Below, piece after piece: positions 44,923-53,941 of a stretch of 64,000 nt of DNA; position 1 is the first letter of the stretch; every line of letters starts with the position of its first letter. This DNA comes from Bacillus sp. BA3 (GTDB taxonomy: Bacteria; Bacillota; Bacilli; Bacillales; DSM-1321), in contig PIZR01000006.1 of assembly GCA_002835675.1 (NCBI GenBank), positions 53,754 to 117,753 of the forward strand, in the 5' to 3' direction. Made by a program: the position numbers and the translations under genes. The notes under the pieces are model-generated. The model was not told where the DNA came from. It did not search any database and worked only from the letters and a program-made list of their open reading frames with translations.

Positions 44923-44950
44923 AGTTGCTTTTAATGGAGATGCTAAAATC

Positions 44951-45706
44951 TCATTGAAATAGATGATGAAGCAGACGATCTTTATCTTCAAAAAACTGTT
45001 TCATTAACAAATAGTGATTGGACTCCTCTAACGTCACCTCACTCATTCCCTCATCTGAAATTTGGAGGATTTTAGCATCCGGGTAGGCCATGATGATCGG
45101 GGAATGGGTGGAAATGATGAATTGGGAACCTTGTTGAACAAGCTCATTTATCCTGGCTAGCATCGATATTTGTCTCAATGGCGACAAAGCAGCTTCAGGC
45201 TCATCGAGGATATACAATCCATCGCCTTGAAATCGTTCTACAAAAGCAGAAAAAAACGATTCCCCATGAGATTGCTGGTGTAGCGATTTTCCACCGAAGG
45301 AATCGATGATTTTCGACCCAAACGATGACTCCTTGTCCAATTCCTCTATATTCGTAGCTAAATTATAAAAGGTTTCCGCCCTAAAGAAAAAATGATCCTT
45401 CGGTTTGTATACGCCTTTTTTCAAACGGAGGTATTCGTCCAAATTGGAATGTGAATCATAATTGGAGAAATTGAAATTTAACGTTCCGCCTTCCGGATTG
45501 AAGCCATACGCAATCGCAATACCTTCAAGCAAGGTGGACTTCCCCATTCCATTTTCCCCGATGACATAGGTAACACTGGGATGAAAAGCAACTTCCTGAA
45601 GGTGCTTGATAACCGGCAGATCAAGTGGGAAATGGTCATACGAAGATATTCGATCTCTATTCAGGTAGATGCCCCTGATGTACTGTGAATCATAATCTAG
45701 TTTCAT
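44951..45706 (-). CDS. AAA family ATPase (SMC/RecF-like, short)
   Basis: A 251-aa ATPase of the compact ABC/SMC-like type. Walker A GENGMGKSTLLEGIA, Walker B YILDEPEAALSPLRQ, and the H-loop-like FIISTHSPIIMAYP. There is no coiled-coil insertion and no nuclease domain. Such stand-alone proteins are common in Bacillus and of unknown role; some are the ATPase half of retron or OLD-like defence, but no partner gene is next to it. Ribosome site AAGGTG. Confidence 0.82.
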   Translation of the reverse strand: MKLDYDSQYIRGIYLNRDRISSYDHFPLDLPVIKHLQEVAFHPSVTYVIGENGMGKSTLLEGIAIAYGFNPEGGTLNFNFSNYDSHSNLDEYLRLKKGVYKPKDHFFFRAETFYNLATNIEELDKESSFGSKIIDSFGGKSLHQQSHGESFFSAFVERFQGDGLYILDEPEAALSPLRQISMLARINELVQQGSQFIISTHSPIIMAYPDAKILQISDEGMSEVTLEESNHYLLMKQFFEDKDRLLHHLFQ

Positions 45707-45949
45707 TTGTAATCACCTTCTGTAGAATATATTTAGAGCTCTGATATGTCCTTAACGTTCAAATTCAAGACGCCATAGGCTCAATTGATAGATTGATAAT
45801 GTTCGATTCTAAATGACCACCCACTTTGGATGCAATTCAATTAAACTTCCTGTAATGCGATGGGTTGAAACGTTCACTCCCGATTCGTTTATCAGGGCAG
45901 GCAATTCCTTATCCGCATACCTTTGATGTGAAAATTCACTGTCCCATAT

Positions 45950-46417
45950 TTAGGCGACAAGGTATCTGCCGTTTTGCCTTTTTCTACCGAATGCGCCAGA
46001 CAGTATGCCCTTGCTCCCTACTTCTTTTAGCACCTGCTCAAAACGGGCTCGTTTATCCTTTTCAACAGAACAGTCAGCCACTCGCAGTAATTTCCCCTTG
46101 CCAAAAAAAGCTGTAATGTCTGTTGTTCCTATATTGAAAATACTCTCGAATATATCGACAGAAATATTTGTATAAGTACTTCCCTGGTCACTCTTCCCGA
46201 ATATTGCATCATGCTCATGCTGCATGAAACTTTGATAGGCATGGAGATTTTTCCAAACGGAGAGAATGCCTGCTTCAAAGGGTCCATATCTATTCCACCC
46301 TCCGATTTGACCCATGAAACCAGCACAATGACGCAATTCTCCCCATCCCTCTTGTGCATTTGAAAATGAACGCTTGTTTTCCTCATTCACTTGGCATTTA
46401 ATCCACTTCATTAACAT
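45950..46417 (-). CDS. DUF4937 (YdbC-like) domain protein
   Basis: A 155-aa protein with a dimeric ferredoxin-like fold suggested by MKWIKCQVNE, FMGQIGGWNRYGPFEAGILSVWKNLHAYQSFMQHEHD, and a second half EKDKRARFEQVLKEVGSKGILSGAFG. I recall this pattern from B. subtilis YdbC (DUF4937). The frame extends to 46507, but the ATG at 46417 gives the family-like start and overlaps the 3' end of the GrpB gene by 20 bp. Function unknown. Confidence 0.72.
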   Translation of the reverse strand: MLMKWIKCQVNEENKRSFSNAQEGWGELRHCAGFMGQIGGWNRYGPFEAGILSVWKNLHAYQSFMQHEHDAIFGKSDQGSTYTNISVDIFESIFNIGTTDITAFFGKGKLLRVADCSVEKDKRARFEQVLKEVGSKGILSGAFGRKRQNGRYLVA

Positions 46418-46937
46418 GATGATCACCACGCTTCGCCCAATGTTTCGCTTTTTCATCAACCTTTTTGATAAAATCATTTTTCCCGTTAACATATCCTTTA
46501 ATATCATCTGGGAATTCCGCTGCCAAGCGCTGCTTCAGCCTACTATATTTTTGTGCTTCATCAGGGTGTGATAGCAAATAATCCCGAAAAGCGAGGTGTC
46601 TGGCTATTTCCTTATGTCCTTTTTCAAACATGTGAATATGGTGCGTCCTATCATCCCCGCCTTTACGAAAAAACCGTCGTCCGGCAATTCCGTTCTCGCC
46701 CCTGGCATCATACCCTATCTCTTCCATCTCTTTATTAAAATCAGCCACACATTCCACATCTTTAACCACTGCCAAAATATCTATTACTGGCTTGGCATGG
46801 ATGGCCGGTATGGCCGTACTGCCAATATGGTATAACTCTATCATTTCAGGCCCGAAAATATCCTCTAATTTTTGGCATTCATCATGAAATAGCTTTGACC
46901 ATTCTTTCTTATATAGAACAACCTCGACCTTTCTCAT
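46398..46937 (-). CDS. GrpB family protein (UPF0157)
   Basis: A 179-aa nucleotidyltransferase-fold protein. Hallmarks are YHIGSTAIPAIHAKPVIDILAVVKD, RRFFRKGGDDRTHHIHMFEKGH and FRDYLLSHPDEAQKYSRLKQRLA. The G-S-T and D-I-L residues resemble the active site of nucleotidyltransferases, but no activity is established for most members. The ATG at 46937 starts MRKVEVVLYKKEW; the longer frame adds nine residues. A second, frameshifted GrpB gene lies at 52414. Confidence 0.87.
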   Translation of the reverse strand: MRKVEVVLYKKEWSKLFHDECQKLEDIFGPEMIELYHIGSTAIPAIHAKPVIDILAVVKDVECVADFNKEMEEIGYDARGENGIAGRRFFRKGGDDRTHHIHMFEKGHKEIARHLAFRDYLLSHPDEAQKYSRLKQRLAAEFPDDIKGYVNGKNDFIKKVDEKAKHWAKRGDHHVNEVD

Positions 46938-47017
46938 GTAAGCCTCCTTGATAGGAATTGGCATTTACATTCCTTTTAATTATTTCCTTATTTTAACACC
47001 AGTGTGCATATATCACA

Positions 47018-47057
47018 AAAAAGCAGCCGGGATAATAACCCCGGTTGCTTTTTGGAT
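47018..47057 (-). terminator. Terminator of kdgT
   Basis: AAAAGCAACCGGGGT and its near-complement ending GGCTGCTTTTTT form a strong stem with a T run on the minus strand. Confidence 0.87.
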
Positions 47058-47075
47058 AACGCTTACATTTTACTT

Positions 47076-48101
47076 TTACTTCGCTTTTTGTATGGAAGTC
47101 ACATTCGGATCTTTCAAAATAGTTGGTTTCATGCTTCTTCGCTGCGGAATCCCTCTTTCTTCTTGTTTCTTGGCAACCCACATCGTCAGCATTGGTGTTA
47201 GGATTGCTGTCACCAATACACTTGTCGCAATGATTGCTGTTGCCGATTCTGCTACAGGAGCAAATTGCGGGTTTAACTCGGCAATGATGAAAGGTACAGC
47301 AACTGCGGCACCCGCTGTTGAAGAAGCCGCGACCCCAGCAACACCATCGGAGCCAGTAACGTAACGGTCCAGCAGATATAAGACACCTCCGGAAAGGAAG
47401 ACGACGGCAACACCCATTAAAATACCCATGAATCCGGATTTTAAGATCATGCCAAAATCCAACCCGAATCCTAGAGCCAATGCGAAGAACGGGATAAGGA
47501 CCGGTACTGCCTGTCCAAAGAATTCCCGGCACTCTTTATCGATATTCCCTACAATCATCCCGACTGCAAATGGAATCAATGTAGAGACAATTGTTTGCCA
47601 TGGGAAGGTTGCAAGGCCTCCAACACCGAGGATGATCATCGTGAAGAACGGTCCGCTTTCAATACTGATGAACGGGAATGCCGCAGCATCTTCCGTTCTG
47701 CCCAATTTTGTCATGAGTGCGGTATAAAGACCACCGTTCGTTTCATTAAAAGCCGCTATCAGCACTAAAACTGAAAGACCGGAAAAGAGACCAGTTTGAA
47801 TCCCATTCTCTGGAAGAAGCAAAGCTGCACCATATCCTAATAATGCCGCAAAAACGACTTTACCGATAAGCAACGTAAATCCTTTTCTTGCAATATACCC
47901 GGATTGCTTAACATCTATCGTAGCTCCGACACAAAAGAAAAAGACGGCTAGTATCGATGCGGTACCCGTTAGCATCGCACCTGTAAATCCACCAAAGAAG
48001 GTTGCTGTGTCAGGAAAAATAGTATGTATCAAAGCACCTATGAACAACGGGACAACCATCATGCCACCAGGGATTTTTTCTATTGCGGCTTTTATTCTCA
48101 T
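47076..48101 (-). CDS. kdgT: 2-keto-3-deoxygluconate permease
   Basis: A 341-aa KdgT-family transporter with about ten membrane helices. Family segments are KIPGGMMVVPLFIGALIHT near the start, TIDVKQSGYIARKG, FNETNGGLYTALMTKLG, SIESGPFFTMIILG and the glycine-alanine-rich GSDGVAGVAASSTAGAAVAVPF. It imports 2-keto-3-deoxygluconate from pectin or hexuronate breakdown. ATG at 48101 is behind GTGGAGAG. It follows kdgK on the same strand by 84 bp, presumably in one operon. Confidence 0.92.
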   Translation of the reverse strand: MRIKAAIEKIPGGMMVVPLFIGALIHTIFPDTATFFGGFTGAMLTGTASILAVFFFCVGATIDVKQSGYIARKGFTLLIGKVVFAALLGYGAALLLPENGIQTGLFSGLSVLVLIAAFNETNGGLYTALMTKLGRTEDAAAFPFISIESGPFFTMIILGVGGLATFPWQTIVSTLIPFAVGMIVGNIDKECREFFGQAVPVLIPFFALALGFGLDFGMILKSGFMGILMGVAVVFLSGGVLYLLDRYVTGSDGVAGVAASSTAGAAVAVPFIIAELNPQFAPVAESATAIIATSVLVTAILTPMLTMWVAKKQEERGIPQRRSMKPTILKDPNVTSIQKAK

Positions 48102-48185
48102 CACAATCTCTCCACTTCATTATCAAATTTATGATTATTTGTAATTGGAAGTCTAGTTGTGGAGTTAACTGGTTGCAGTTATCGA

Positions 48186-49151
48186 TCAATCAACGTTTAA
48201 TAGTTTGTTCTGGCTTTCAATAAAGTCCTGTAATTTTTTCCGGCTGGGCATACCATCCATATCACCAGGAGACATGACTTGCAGTGCGCCAATCGCATTA
48301 CCCCGAGTAACGGCTTCCATCGTGGATATACCTTCAAGCAAGCCGCTGATCACCCCGACGGCAAAACCATCGCCGGCCCCTACTGTATCAACGACTTTTT
48401 CGGGTACAAATCCTTTAATATACCCTTCTTCATTCGCATTTTTATAATAGGCTCCCTCTGCTCCAAGCTTGATGACAATCATTTTAACTCCTTTGTTCAA
48501 ATAAAATTCGGCCACCTCCTCAGGTGTTTGGAGTCCTGTTAAAACTTCCGCTTCAGACATGCCTGGAAGAAAGAAATCACAAATGTAAGCTAGCTGATTA
48601 ATGCAATCCACCATTTTTTGTTTATCCGGCCATAGGTTAGGCCGTAAATTTGGATCAAATGAAACGGTTTTTCCTTGATTCCTCATAAATTTCATGGCAG
48701 CAACGGTAAATTCATGGCAGCTTTCAGATAATGCGGATGGGATACCTGTTGCATGCAGATGTTTAGCCTGCAGAAAATATTCTTCCGAGAAGTCGTCAAT
48801 TTCCAGAGTAGAAGCTGCTGAATTTTTTCTGAAATATTCCACTTCTGGGTCTCCATCCAGCACTTTAGATTTGATTAGCATTCCTGTCGGGTGATCACTT
48901 GTAAAAAGGATACCTGTCGTGTCGACTTTTTCTTTATTCAATTCTCCGATGATGAACTTACCGAAACTGTCGTTGCCAAGTTTCGTCATATAAGCAACAT
49001 CTAAATCAAGACGCGCCAATCCGCAAGCTACGTTTGATTCGGCTCCCGCAATCGCTCGGGAAAAGGATTTAACTTCGTGTAAAGGTTCTGCTTCATTTGC
49101 ATAGAACATGGTCATCGGTTCCCCAAAAGTGATCACATCTAATTCTTTCAT
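48186..49151 (-). CDS. kdgK: 2-dehydro-3-deoxygluconokinase (PfkB family)
   Basis: A 321-aa ribokinase-fold sugar kinase. N-terminal substrate region ITFGEPMTMFYANE, SFSRAIAGAESNVACGLARL, and the C-terminal anion-hole/catalytic motif DTVGAGDGFAVGVISGLL. It phosphorylates 2-keto-3-deoxygluconate to KDPG. Assignment to KDG kinase rests on sequence style and on kdgT, kduI and kduD beside it. Upstream lie a 13-bp dyad and a CcpA-like site. The expected next enzyme, KDPG aldolase (kdgA), is not here. Confidence 0.9.
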   Translation of the reverse strand: MKELDVITFGEPMTMFYANEAEPLHEVKSFSRAIAGAESNVACGLARLDLDVAYMTKLGNDSFGKFIIGELNKEKVDTTGILFTSDHPTGMLIKSKVLDGDPEVEYFRKNSAASTLEIDDFSEEYFLQAKHLHATGIPSALSESCHEFTVAAMKFMRNQGKTVSFDPNLRPNLWPDKQKMVDCINQLAYICDFFLPGMSEAEVLTGLQTPEEVAEFYLNKGVKMIVIKLGAEGAYYKNANEEGYIKGFVPEKVVDTVGAGDGFAVGVISGLLEGISTMEAVTRGNAIGALQVMSPGDMDGMPSRKKLQDFIESQNKLLNVD

Positions 49152-49181
49152 TCCTAATTCCCCCTGAAAAAGGTGTATTAC

Positions 49182-49441
49182 GGTTTAGTAAACCCGAACC
49201 GCAAGAAAGCGCTTTCTTTTTATTAAAGTCAGATTACCATATAAACCAGTTTTTAACAATACTAATCTTCATATTTTTATTTTGCATAAAAACATAGTTT
49301 TAATCATTTATTTCTTCTTTTATACTGATTAATCTACTAAAATTTTCTATTATCATTGACTATTTGGAAAATATTATATATATTTTTAATATTGGTAGCG
49401 CTAACATTTTGAATATTCACGATAAACCGTTTTACTAAATA
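49182..49441. promoter_or_regulatory. Divergent kdgK/kduI control region: cre and KdgR-type sites
   Basis: GGTTTAGTAAACC (49182-49194) is a perfect dyad; its core TTTACTAAA recurs at 49431-49439 just before the kduI ribosome site and as GGTTTACTAATCC at 50304. This is the probable site of the LacI-type KdgR. Two CcpA cre-like sites are present: AGAAAGCGCTTTCT (49204-49217) and TGGTAGCGCTAACA (49393-49406), the latter fitting TGNNANCGNTNNCA exactly. Expression would thus need pectin sugar and lack of glucose. Confidence 0.68.
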
Positions 49442-49454
49442 GGAGGTTATTTAT

Positions 49455-50291
49455 ATGCATATGGAAAAACGTTATTCCATACATCCGTCACAAGCCAAAC
49501 ACTTTGATACAAGTGAAATCCGCAAAAACTTTTTAGTGGAAAATTTATTTCTCGATGATGACGTTTCTTTATGCTATTCCCTTGATGACAGGATCATCAT
49601 AGGAGGAATCAAACCCGTTTCTAAAGAGGTCAAGCTTGAGGGCCATGATTTCATAAAAGCTGATTATTTTCTTCAACGAAGAGAATTAGGTGTATTTAAT
49701 ATAGGGGGATCAGGAAGGATCTCAGTTGATGGAGAAGTATATCCCCTTCAAAATCGTGATTGTCTTTATATAGGATTAGGTTGTAAAGAGCTGATTTTCA
49801 GTAGTGATTCAGACTCCGAACCTGCTAAATTTTATTTAGCCTCTGCTCCAGCACATAAAAATTACCCCATTCAACACGTAGCATTCAAGGAAGTGCAAGG
49901 TGATGAAATGGGATCACAGGAAACGGCAAATAAGCGGACGATTCGCAGAATGATTCATGAAAAAGGGATCCAAAGCTGCCAACTGTGTATGGGAATGACT
50001 GAATTGGCCCCAGGAAATGTCTGGAACTCCATGCCTCCTCATGTTCATGACCGCAGAGTGGAAGTTTATATGTATTTTGACTTAGCAGAAGATGCCATTT
50101 TGTTCCACATGATGGGGGAACCCGATGAAACAAGGCATATTGTAATGAAAAATGAACAAGCTGTCATTTCACCTCCATGGTCCATACATAGTGGTTCCGC
50201 TACAAGCAACTACACATTTATTTGGGCAATGGCCGGAGAGAATTATACATATGAGGATATGGATAACTTTCCTATTTCAGAAATGAAGTAA
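49455..50291 (+). CDS. kduI: 5-keto-4-deoxyuronate isomerase
   Basis: A 278-aa cupin-fold isomerase that converts 5-keto-4-deoxyuronate to 2,5-diketo-3-deoxygluconate in pectate breakdown. The family length is exact. Diagnostic parts are FDTSEIRKNFL, the first cupin with RRELGVFNIGGSGRISVDG, and zinc-binding MPPHVHDRRVEVYMYFDL with WSIHSGSATSNYTFIWAMAGENYTY. Ribosome site AGGAGG; an in-frame second ATG lies two codons on. Its product feeds KduD, encoded next. Confidence 0.95.
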   Translation: MHMEKRYSIHPSQAKHFDTSEIRKNFLVENLFLDDDVSLCYSLDDRIIIGGIKPVSKEVKLEGHDFIKADYFLQRRELGVFNIGGSGRISVDGEVYPLQNRDCLYIGLGCKELIFSSDSDSEPAKFYLASAPAHKNYPIQHVAFKEVQGDEMGSQETANKRTIRRMIHEKGIQSCQLCMGMTELAPGNVWNSMPPHVHDRRVEVYMYFDLAEDAILFHMMGEPDETRHIVMKNEQAVISPPWSIHSGSATSNYTFIWAMAGENYTYEDMDNFPISEMK

Positions 50292-50303
50292 CATGCTAAG
50301 AAT

Positions 50304-50316
50304 GGTTTACTAATCC
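50304..50316. promoter_or_regulatory. KdgR-type site between kduI and kduD
   Basis: GGTTTACTAATCC differs by one base from the perfect dyad upstream of kdgK. It lies between the kduI stop and the kduD ribosome site, so kduD may have its own regulated promoter. Confidence 0.5.
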
Positions 50317-50338
50317 ATATGGGGATGGAGGAAACAAG

Positions 50339-51115
50339 ATGAGTTTACTGGATTTTTCAATGGACTTTTTCAGCTTAAAAGGGAAAGTTGCCATCGTAAC
50401 AGGAGGAAATACGGGATTAGGACAAGGATATGCGGTTGCTTTAGCAAAAGCAGGTGCAGATGTTTTTATCGTTGCCCATGGTGACAATTGGCAGGAAACA
50501 AAGGATTTAATCGAAACAACCGGCCAAAAAGCAGTCTTTTATCAAGCAGAACTTACGAATAAAGACAGCCTTAAAGGTGTTGTAAAAGGCTGTCTTGATG
50601 CATACGGGAAAATCGATATCCTTGTTAATAATGCAGGAACGATTCGCCGGGCTCCTTTATTGGAATATAAAGACGAAGATTGGAATGCAGTAATGGACAT
50701 TAACCTAAATTCCCTGTATTTTCTTAGTCAGTTAGTTGCCAAAGAAATGGTTGAACAAGGCAGCGGAAAAATCATAAATATCGCTTCGATGCTAACCTTC
50801 CAAGGAGGGAAGTTCGTTCCGGCATATACAGCGAGTAAACATGGCGTTGCCGGGCTGACTAAAGCATTCGCTAATGAATTGGCGTCTAAAAACATTCAAA
50901 TAAACGCGATTGCCCCAGGATATATTGAAACGGCCAATACTGCCGCGCTACGTGCAGATGAGTCAAGAAACAAGGACATTCTCTCAAGGATCCCGGCTGA
51001 AAAATGGGGAACACCATTTGATGTCATGGGAACCGTCGTTTTTCTTGCAAGCAAGGCCTCTGACTATATGAATGGCCATATTCTCGCTGTCGATGGAGGC
51101 TGGCTCGTTCGTTAA
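50339..51115 (+). CDS. kduD: 2-dehydro-3-deoxy-D-gluconate 5-dehydrogenase
   Basis: A 258-aa short-chain dehydrogenase that reduces 2,5-diketo-3-deoxygluconate to KDG. NAD motif VTGGNTGLGQGYAVAL, NNAGTIRR, catalytic IINIASMLTFQGGKFVPAYTASKHGVAGLTKAFANELA (Ser, Tyr, Lys) and the ending MNGHILAVDGGWLVR are typical of KduD. Ribosome site GGAGG. It follows kduI; the product KDG is the substrate of KdgK across the divergent region. Confidence 0.94.
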   Translation: MSLLDFSMDFFSLKGKVAIVTGGNTGLGQGYAVALAKAGADVFIVAHGDNWQETKDLIETTGQKAVFYQAELTNKDSLKGVVKGCLDAYGKIDILVNNAGTIRRAPLLEYKDEDWNAVMDINLNSLYFLSQLVAKEMVEQGSGKIINIASMLTFQGGKFVPAYTASKHGVAGLTKAFANELASKNIQINAIAPGYIETANTAALRADESRNKDILSRIPAEKWGTPFDVMGTVVFLASKASDYMNGHILAVDGGWLVR

Positions 51116-51146
51116 TGATTAAGGTTTGCAAATGAATATGTTTATG

Positions 51147-51182
51147 GTTAACACCCTTAGCCAAAGTGCTTAGGGTGTTTCT
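51147..51182 (+). terminator. Terminator of kduID
   Basis: ACACCCTTAGC and GCTTAGGGTGT pair around CAAAGT, followed by TTCTT. Confidence 0.8.
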
Positions 51183-51295
51183 TACATCCAATGTTTAACA
51201 AAACCTGCTAACTGGCGTTGGAATCGTAATGCTCCTTTGTTATGATGAAGGTAACCCGTTCTATTTCAAGAAATAATATCCTTTAGGAGAACATC

Positions 51296-52303
51296 ATGAA
51301 AAAAAAGAAAACAACCATATCAGATGTTGCTGAGAAGGCCGGTGTTTCCAAAAGTACGGTTTCTCAATATATTAACCAACGTTTTCGTTATATGAGTGCT
51401 GAAACAAAAAACAGAATCGAGCAAGTCATCCAAGAACTTGATTTTCGCCCCAATGATAATGCCAGGAATTTAAAAGTGAAAAAAACAAAAGTCATAGGCA
51501 TACTCGTAGCAAATATTTTACATACTTTATCCACCGAAATCATTCGTACCGTAGAAGAACAGCTTCAGCAGCATGGCATGAAGGTATTCATATGTGACTC
51601 AGCCGATGACCCAGAGAAAGAAAAAGAATACCTTGATTTGCTGGTTTCCACGCAAGTAGATGGAATCATCATTTTTCCGGTTGGAAATGATTTTAAAGTC
51701 TATAATTACTTGATCGATCATTCAATTCCAATGGTTTTCGTTGATCGGTTAGTAGATGGAGTTACATCCGATTCCGTTCTTTTGGACAATCATGCTGCAA
51801 TCTTTTTAGCTGTTTCCATGCTGGCTGAAAAAGGACACGAAAATATTGCTTTTTTAACCTTACCGATTGATATCCCGATCACACCAAGATTGGAGAGAAT
51901 CGAAGGATTCAAAAAAGCGATGGCATCTCATAAATTGGAAGTCAGGGAGGATGATATTCATTCTTTACCAAGAAATCGAATTCAAGAAAAATTGGCCCAG
52001 ATATTCGATGCAGAAAAACCTCCAACAGCCATAGTGGCAGGAAATGATTTAGTGTTACGTGAAATCCTTAGCTATTTGAAAAAGCAAAAAATCTCGATCC
52101 CTGGGGAAGTGGCCATTGTCAGCATTGATGATGTCGCTTATACGGAGTTTTATGAACCCTCCATTACAACAATCGGACAACCAATACAACAAATGGGCAT
52201 TAAAACAGCAGAGTTATTATTGAACCGGATAACCAATTCAGATCAGACTCCGTACATTACTTACCGGTTTGCCCCTGAACTAATTGTTCGGAGTTCATGC
52301 TAA
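51296..52303 (+). CDS. kdgR: LacI family transcriptional regulator, KdgR-like
   Basis: A 335-aa repressor. The N-terminal HTH reads TISDVAEKAGVSKSTVSQYINQRFRYMSAETKNRI with the hinge FRPNDNARNLK; residues ~60-335 form the periplasmic-binding-protein-like ligand domain. Located beside kdu and kdg genes, it most likely senses KDG and represses them through the TTTACTAAA sites. Ribosome site TAGGAG. It has its own terminator. The B. subtilis kdgR regulator sits in a kdgRKAT operon; here the genes are rearranged. Confidence 0.85.
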   Translation: MKKKKTTISDVAEKAGVSKSTVSQYINQRFRYMSAETKNRIEQVIQELDFRPNDNARNLKVKKTKVIGILVANILHTLSTEIIRTVEEQLQQHGMKVFICDSADDPEKEKEYLDLLVSTQVDGIIIFPVGNDFKVYNYLIDHSIPMVFVDRLVDGVTSDSVLLDNHAAIFLAVSMLAEKGHENIAFLTLPIDIPITPRLERIEGFKKAMASHKLEVREDDIHSLPRNRIQEKLAQIFDAEKPPTAIVAGNDLVLREILSYLKKQKISIPGEVAIVSIDDVAYTEFYEPSITTIGQPIQQMGIKTAELLLNRITNSDQTPYITYRFAPELIVRSSC

Positions 52304-52315
52304 TTGATCATACAA

Positions 52316-52344
52316 AAACGGCAGTTTAAATTGACTGCCGTTAC
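52316..52344 (+). terminator. Terminator of kdgR
   Basis: AACGGCAGT and ACTGCCGTT pair around TTAAATTG; the following bases are only moderately T-rich. Confidence 0.65.
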
Positions 52345-52413
52345 CTCTTGTCCTAAGAAAAGCTAACCTTTGGTGTTTCATTTTCTTTCAGTTAAGAAAC
52401 ATGGCAAGAACTA

Positions 52414-52922
52414 TCATCTTGCTGACTCTATGACATTTTGGATAAATGGAGCTTTTGCTTTCGTGTACCCCACTATATCCCCAGGATGCTTTTGAGCTAA
52501 GGATAATTTTAATTCCTGATATTGTTTCCGTACGTCAGGATGGCTTCTTAGATAGTCCCTGAACGAAAGTTGATTCTTCCATTGTCCACTTCCGAATTTA
52601 TAGATATGCAAATGATGTGTCCCCGCTCTCCATTGGCCTTTTCTAAAAAAACGCCTTTCGGGAAATTCCTGATGCGGGACAAATTCATATCCAATCGATT
52701 TCAAGGGCTCAATGAATGTGTCTGCTACATCTAAATGCCGGACGCCAACCATGATGTCCAAAATCGGTTTTGCCCCCAACCCTATGACAGATGTACTTCC
52801 AATATGCTCAACACAAAGGCAAGAGTTCTTTTCTTTAAAACCCCCATTATCCTCGCTTTTTCCTGTTGAAATTCATTAACCCAATCAGGGTTATAATCCT
52901 CGATCTTTACTGTTTTCTCCAT
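52414..52922 (-). pseudogene. GrpB family gene broken by a frameshift
   Basis: From ATG at 52922 the frame reads MEKTVKIEDYNPDWVNEFQQ and so on, then runs into a stop. The family sequence CVEHIGSTSVIGLGAKPILD resumes in another frame. The shift lies near 52830-52840, in an A-rich stretch (TTTTAAAGAAAAG). The downstream 121 residues are intact: ERRFFRKGQWRAGTHHLHIYKFGS and FRDYLRSHPDVRKQYQELK. A single base change in length explains it, so this is a young pseudogene or a sequencing error. Paralogue of the gene at 46398. Confidence 0.8.
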
Positions 52923-52962
52923 ATAATCACTCAACTTTTCAGGTAAAAGATATTATCAGCCA

Positions 52963-53463
52963 TTATTTCTCATCACGTGACCATTTGACGATCGGATCTT
53001 GCGTACTCGGCTCATAGTAAGTTCCGACATACACCTTTTCTTTCCCGGTTATTTTATTCGTTCGGATGACTGTATATCTTCCTTTATCATAATTTTTGGT
53101 AAGATAATATTTCCGGTAAGAAAACCCTTTTTCGGGGCCGGTTAATTTCTCTTTAGTTTTATACGCTTCCGGCTTGTTCAAGCTCTCTTTCACTACACTT
53201 CTAATATTCAGCGGAGTTCCCTCAAGCTTAACATCACTCCGGAAATCGGCGCTCCTAGTCTCGGCTTTCCCTAAAGGCACGGATGCCATTTCGATCGTTT
53301 CTTGGGTTTGTTCCGAAAATGATTTTGTGACACTGTATGAATACAGGATATTCATGGAACTTATATTGTCTTTCATTTTGCCAGCAAATTCAGGCATGGC
53401 AAAATTCAATAGAAAGGTGATCGATATACATACGATTAATAAGGTAAGCGAAATTTTCTTCAT
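52963..53463 (-). CDS. Hypothetical exported protein, 166 aa
   Basis: An N-terminal hydrophobic segment (ISLTLLIVCISITFLLNFA) is either a signal anchor or a signal peptide. The outer part is basic and Lys/Thr-rich with the ending KVYVGTYYEPSTQDPIVKWSRDEK. The family was not recognised. Its ATG overlaps the stop of the upstream membrane protein gene (ATGA), so the two are one operon. Confidence 0.65.
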   Translation of the reverse strand: MKKISLTLLIVCISITFLLNFAMPEFAGKMKDNISSMNILYSYSVTKSFSEQTQETIEMASVPLGKAETRSADFRSDVKLEGTPLNIRSVVKESLNKPEAYKTKEKLTGPEKGFSYRKYYLTKNYDKGRYTVIRTNKITGKEKVYVGTYYEPSTQDPIVKWSRDEK

Positions 53464-53831
53464 ATTTCCTCTTTCTCAACTATGTATTCTTGTAATCCAA
53501 ATTGTTCATTTTCCTTTGGAATAATTCCAAATTTAGCGATTAATAGAATGGCAAGAAAACCAAAACAGCAAAAACTAGTATTATCACTTGTAATAAATGA
53601 AGCCGGTATAATATGAGATGAGAGTAATGAATTCAAAATATAAGAAAAAAGAAAACCCGAATAGGATAGGCAAATCAGGTAGTTTCCAATCAATACCCTC
53701 TTGTAATGAACATACTCCGACTTATTTCCGTTCCTGATACTGACACAATGTCTAAATTGCCTAATGAGGCCGTATGTGAAACCAATAATTAACATGACTG
53801 CAATGAGAAAATCAATTATTGCTTCCTCCAC
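53460..53831 (-). CDS. Small membrane protein, 123 aa
   Basis: Three predicted membrane helices (IIDFLIAVMLIIGFTYGLI; LIGNYLICLSYSGFLFSYILNSLL; FCCFGFLAILLIAKFGII). It starts GTG after AAGGAGGGG. The C-terminus is acidic and its last codons overlap the exported-protein gene that follows. Family unknown. Confidence 0.62.
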   Translation of the reverse strand: MEEAIIDFLIAVMLIIGFTYGLIRQFRHCVSIRNGNKSEYVHYKRVLIGNYLICLSYSGFLFSYILNSLLSSHIIPASFITSDNTSFCCFGFLAILLIAKFGIIPKENEQFGLQEYIVEKEEI

Positions 53832-53941
53832 TTTTACCCCTCCTTGCCCTAAAAAAACTTGTAAAATATTACATTAAACTCATCATATACCATTTATGAT
53901 AAAATGATAAATATTTCCTACTTTAATATTGGAGTTGTATC

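Noticed and set aside
44951-45706. Defence system ATPase (OLD or retron type)
   Set aside because: No nuclease, reverse transcriptase or toxin gene beside it; neighbours are ordinary housekeeping-type genes.
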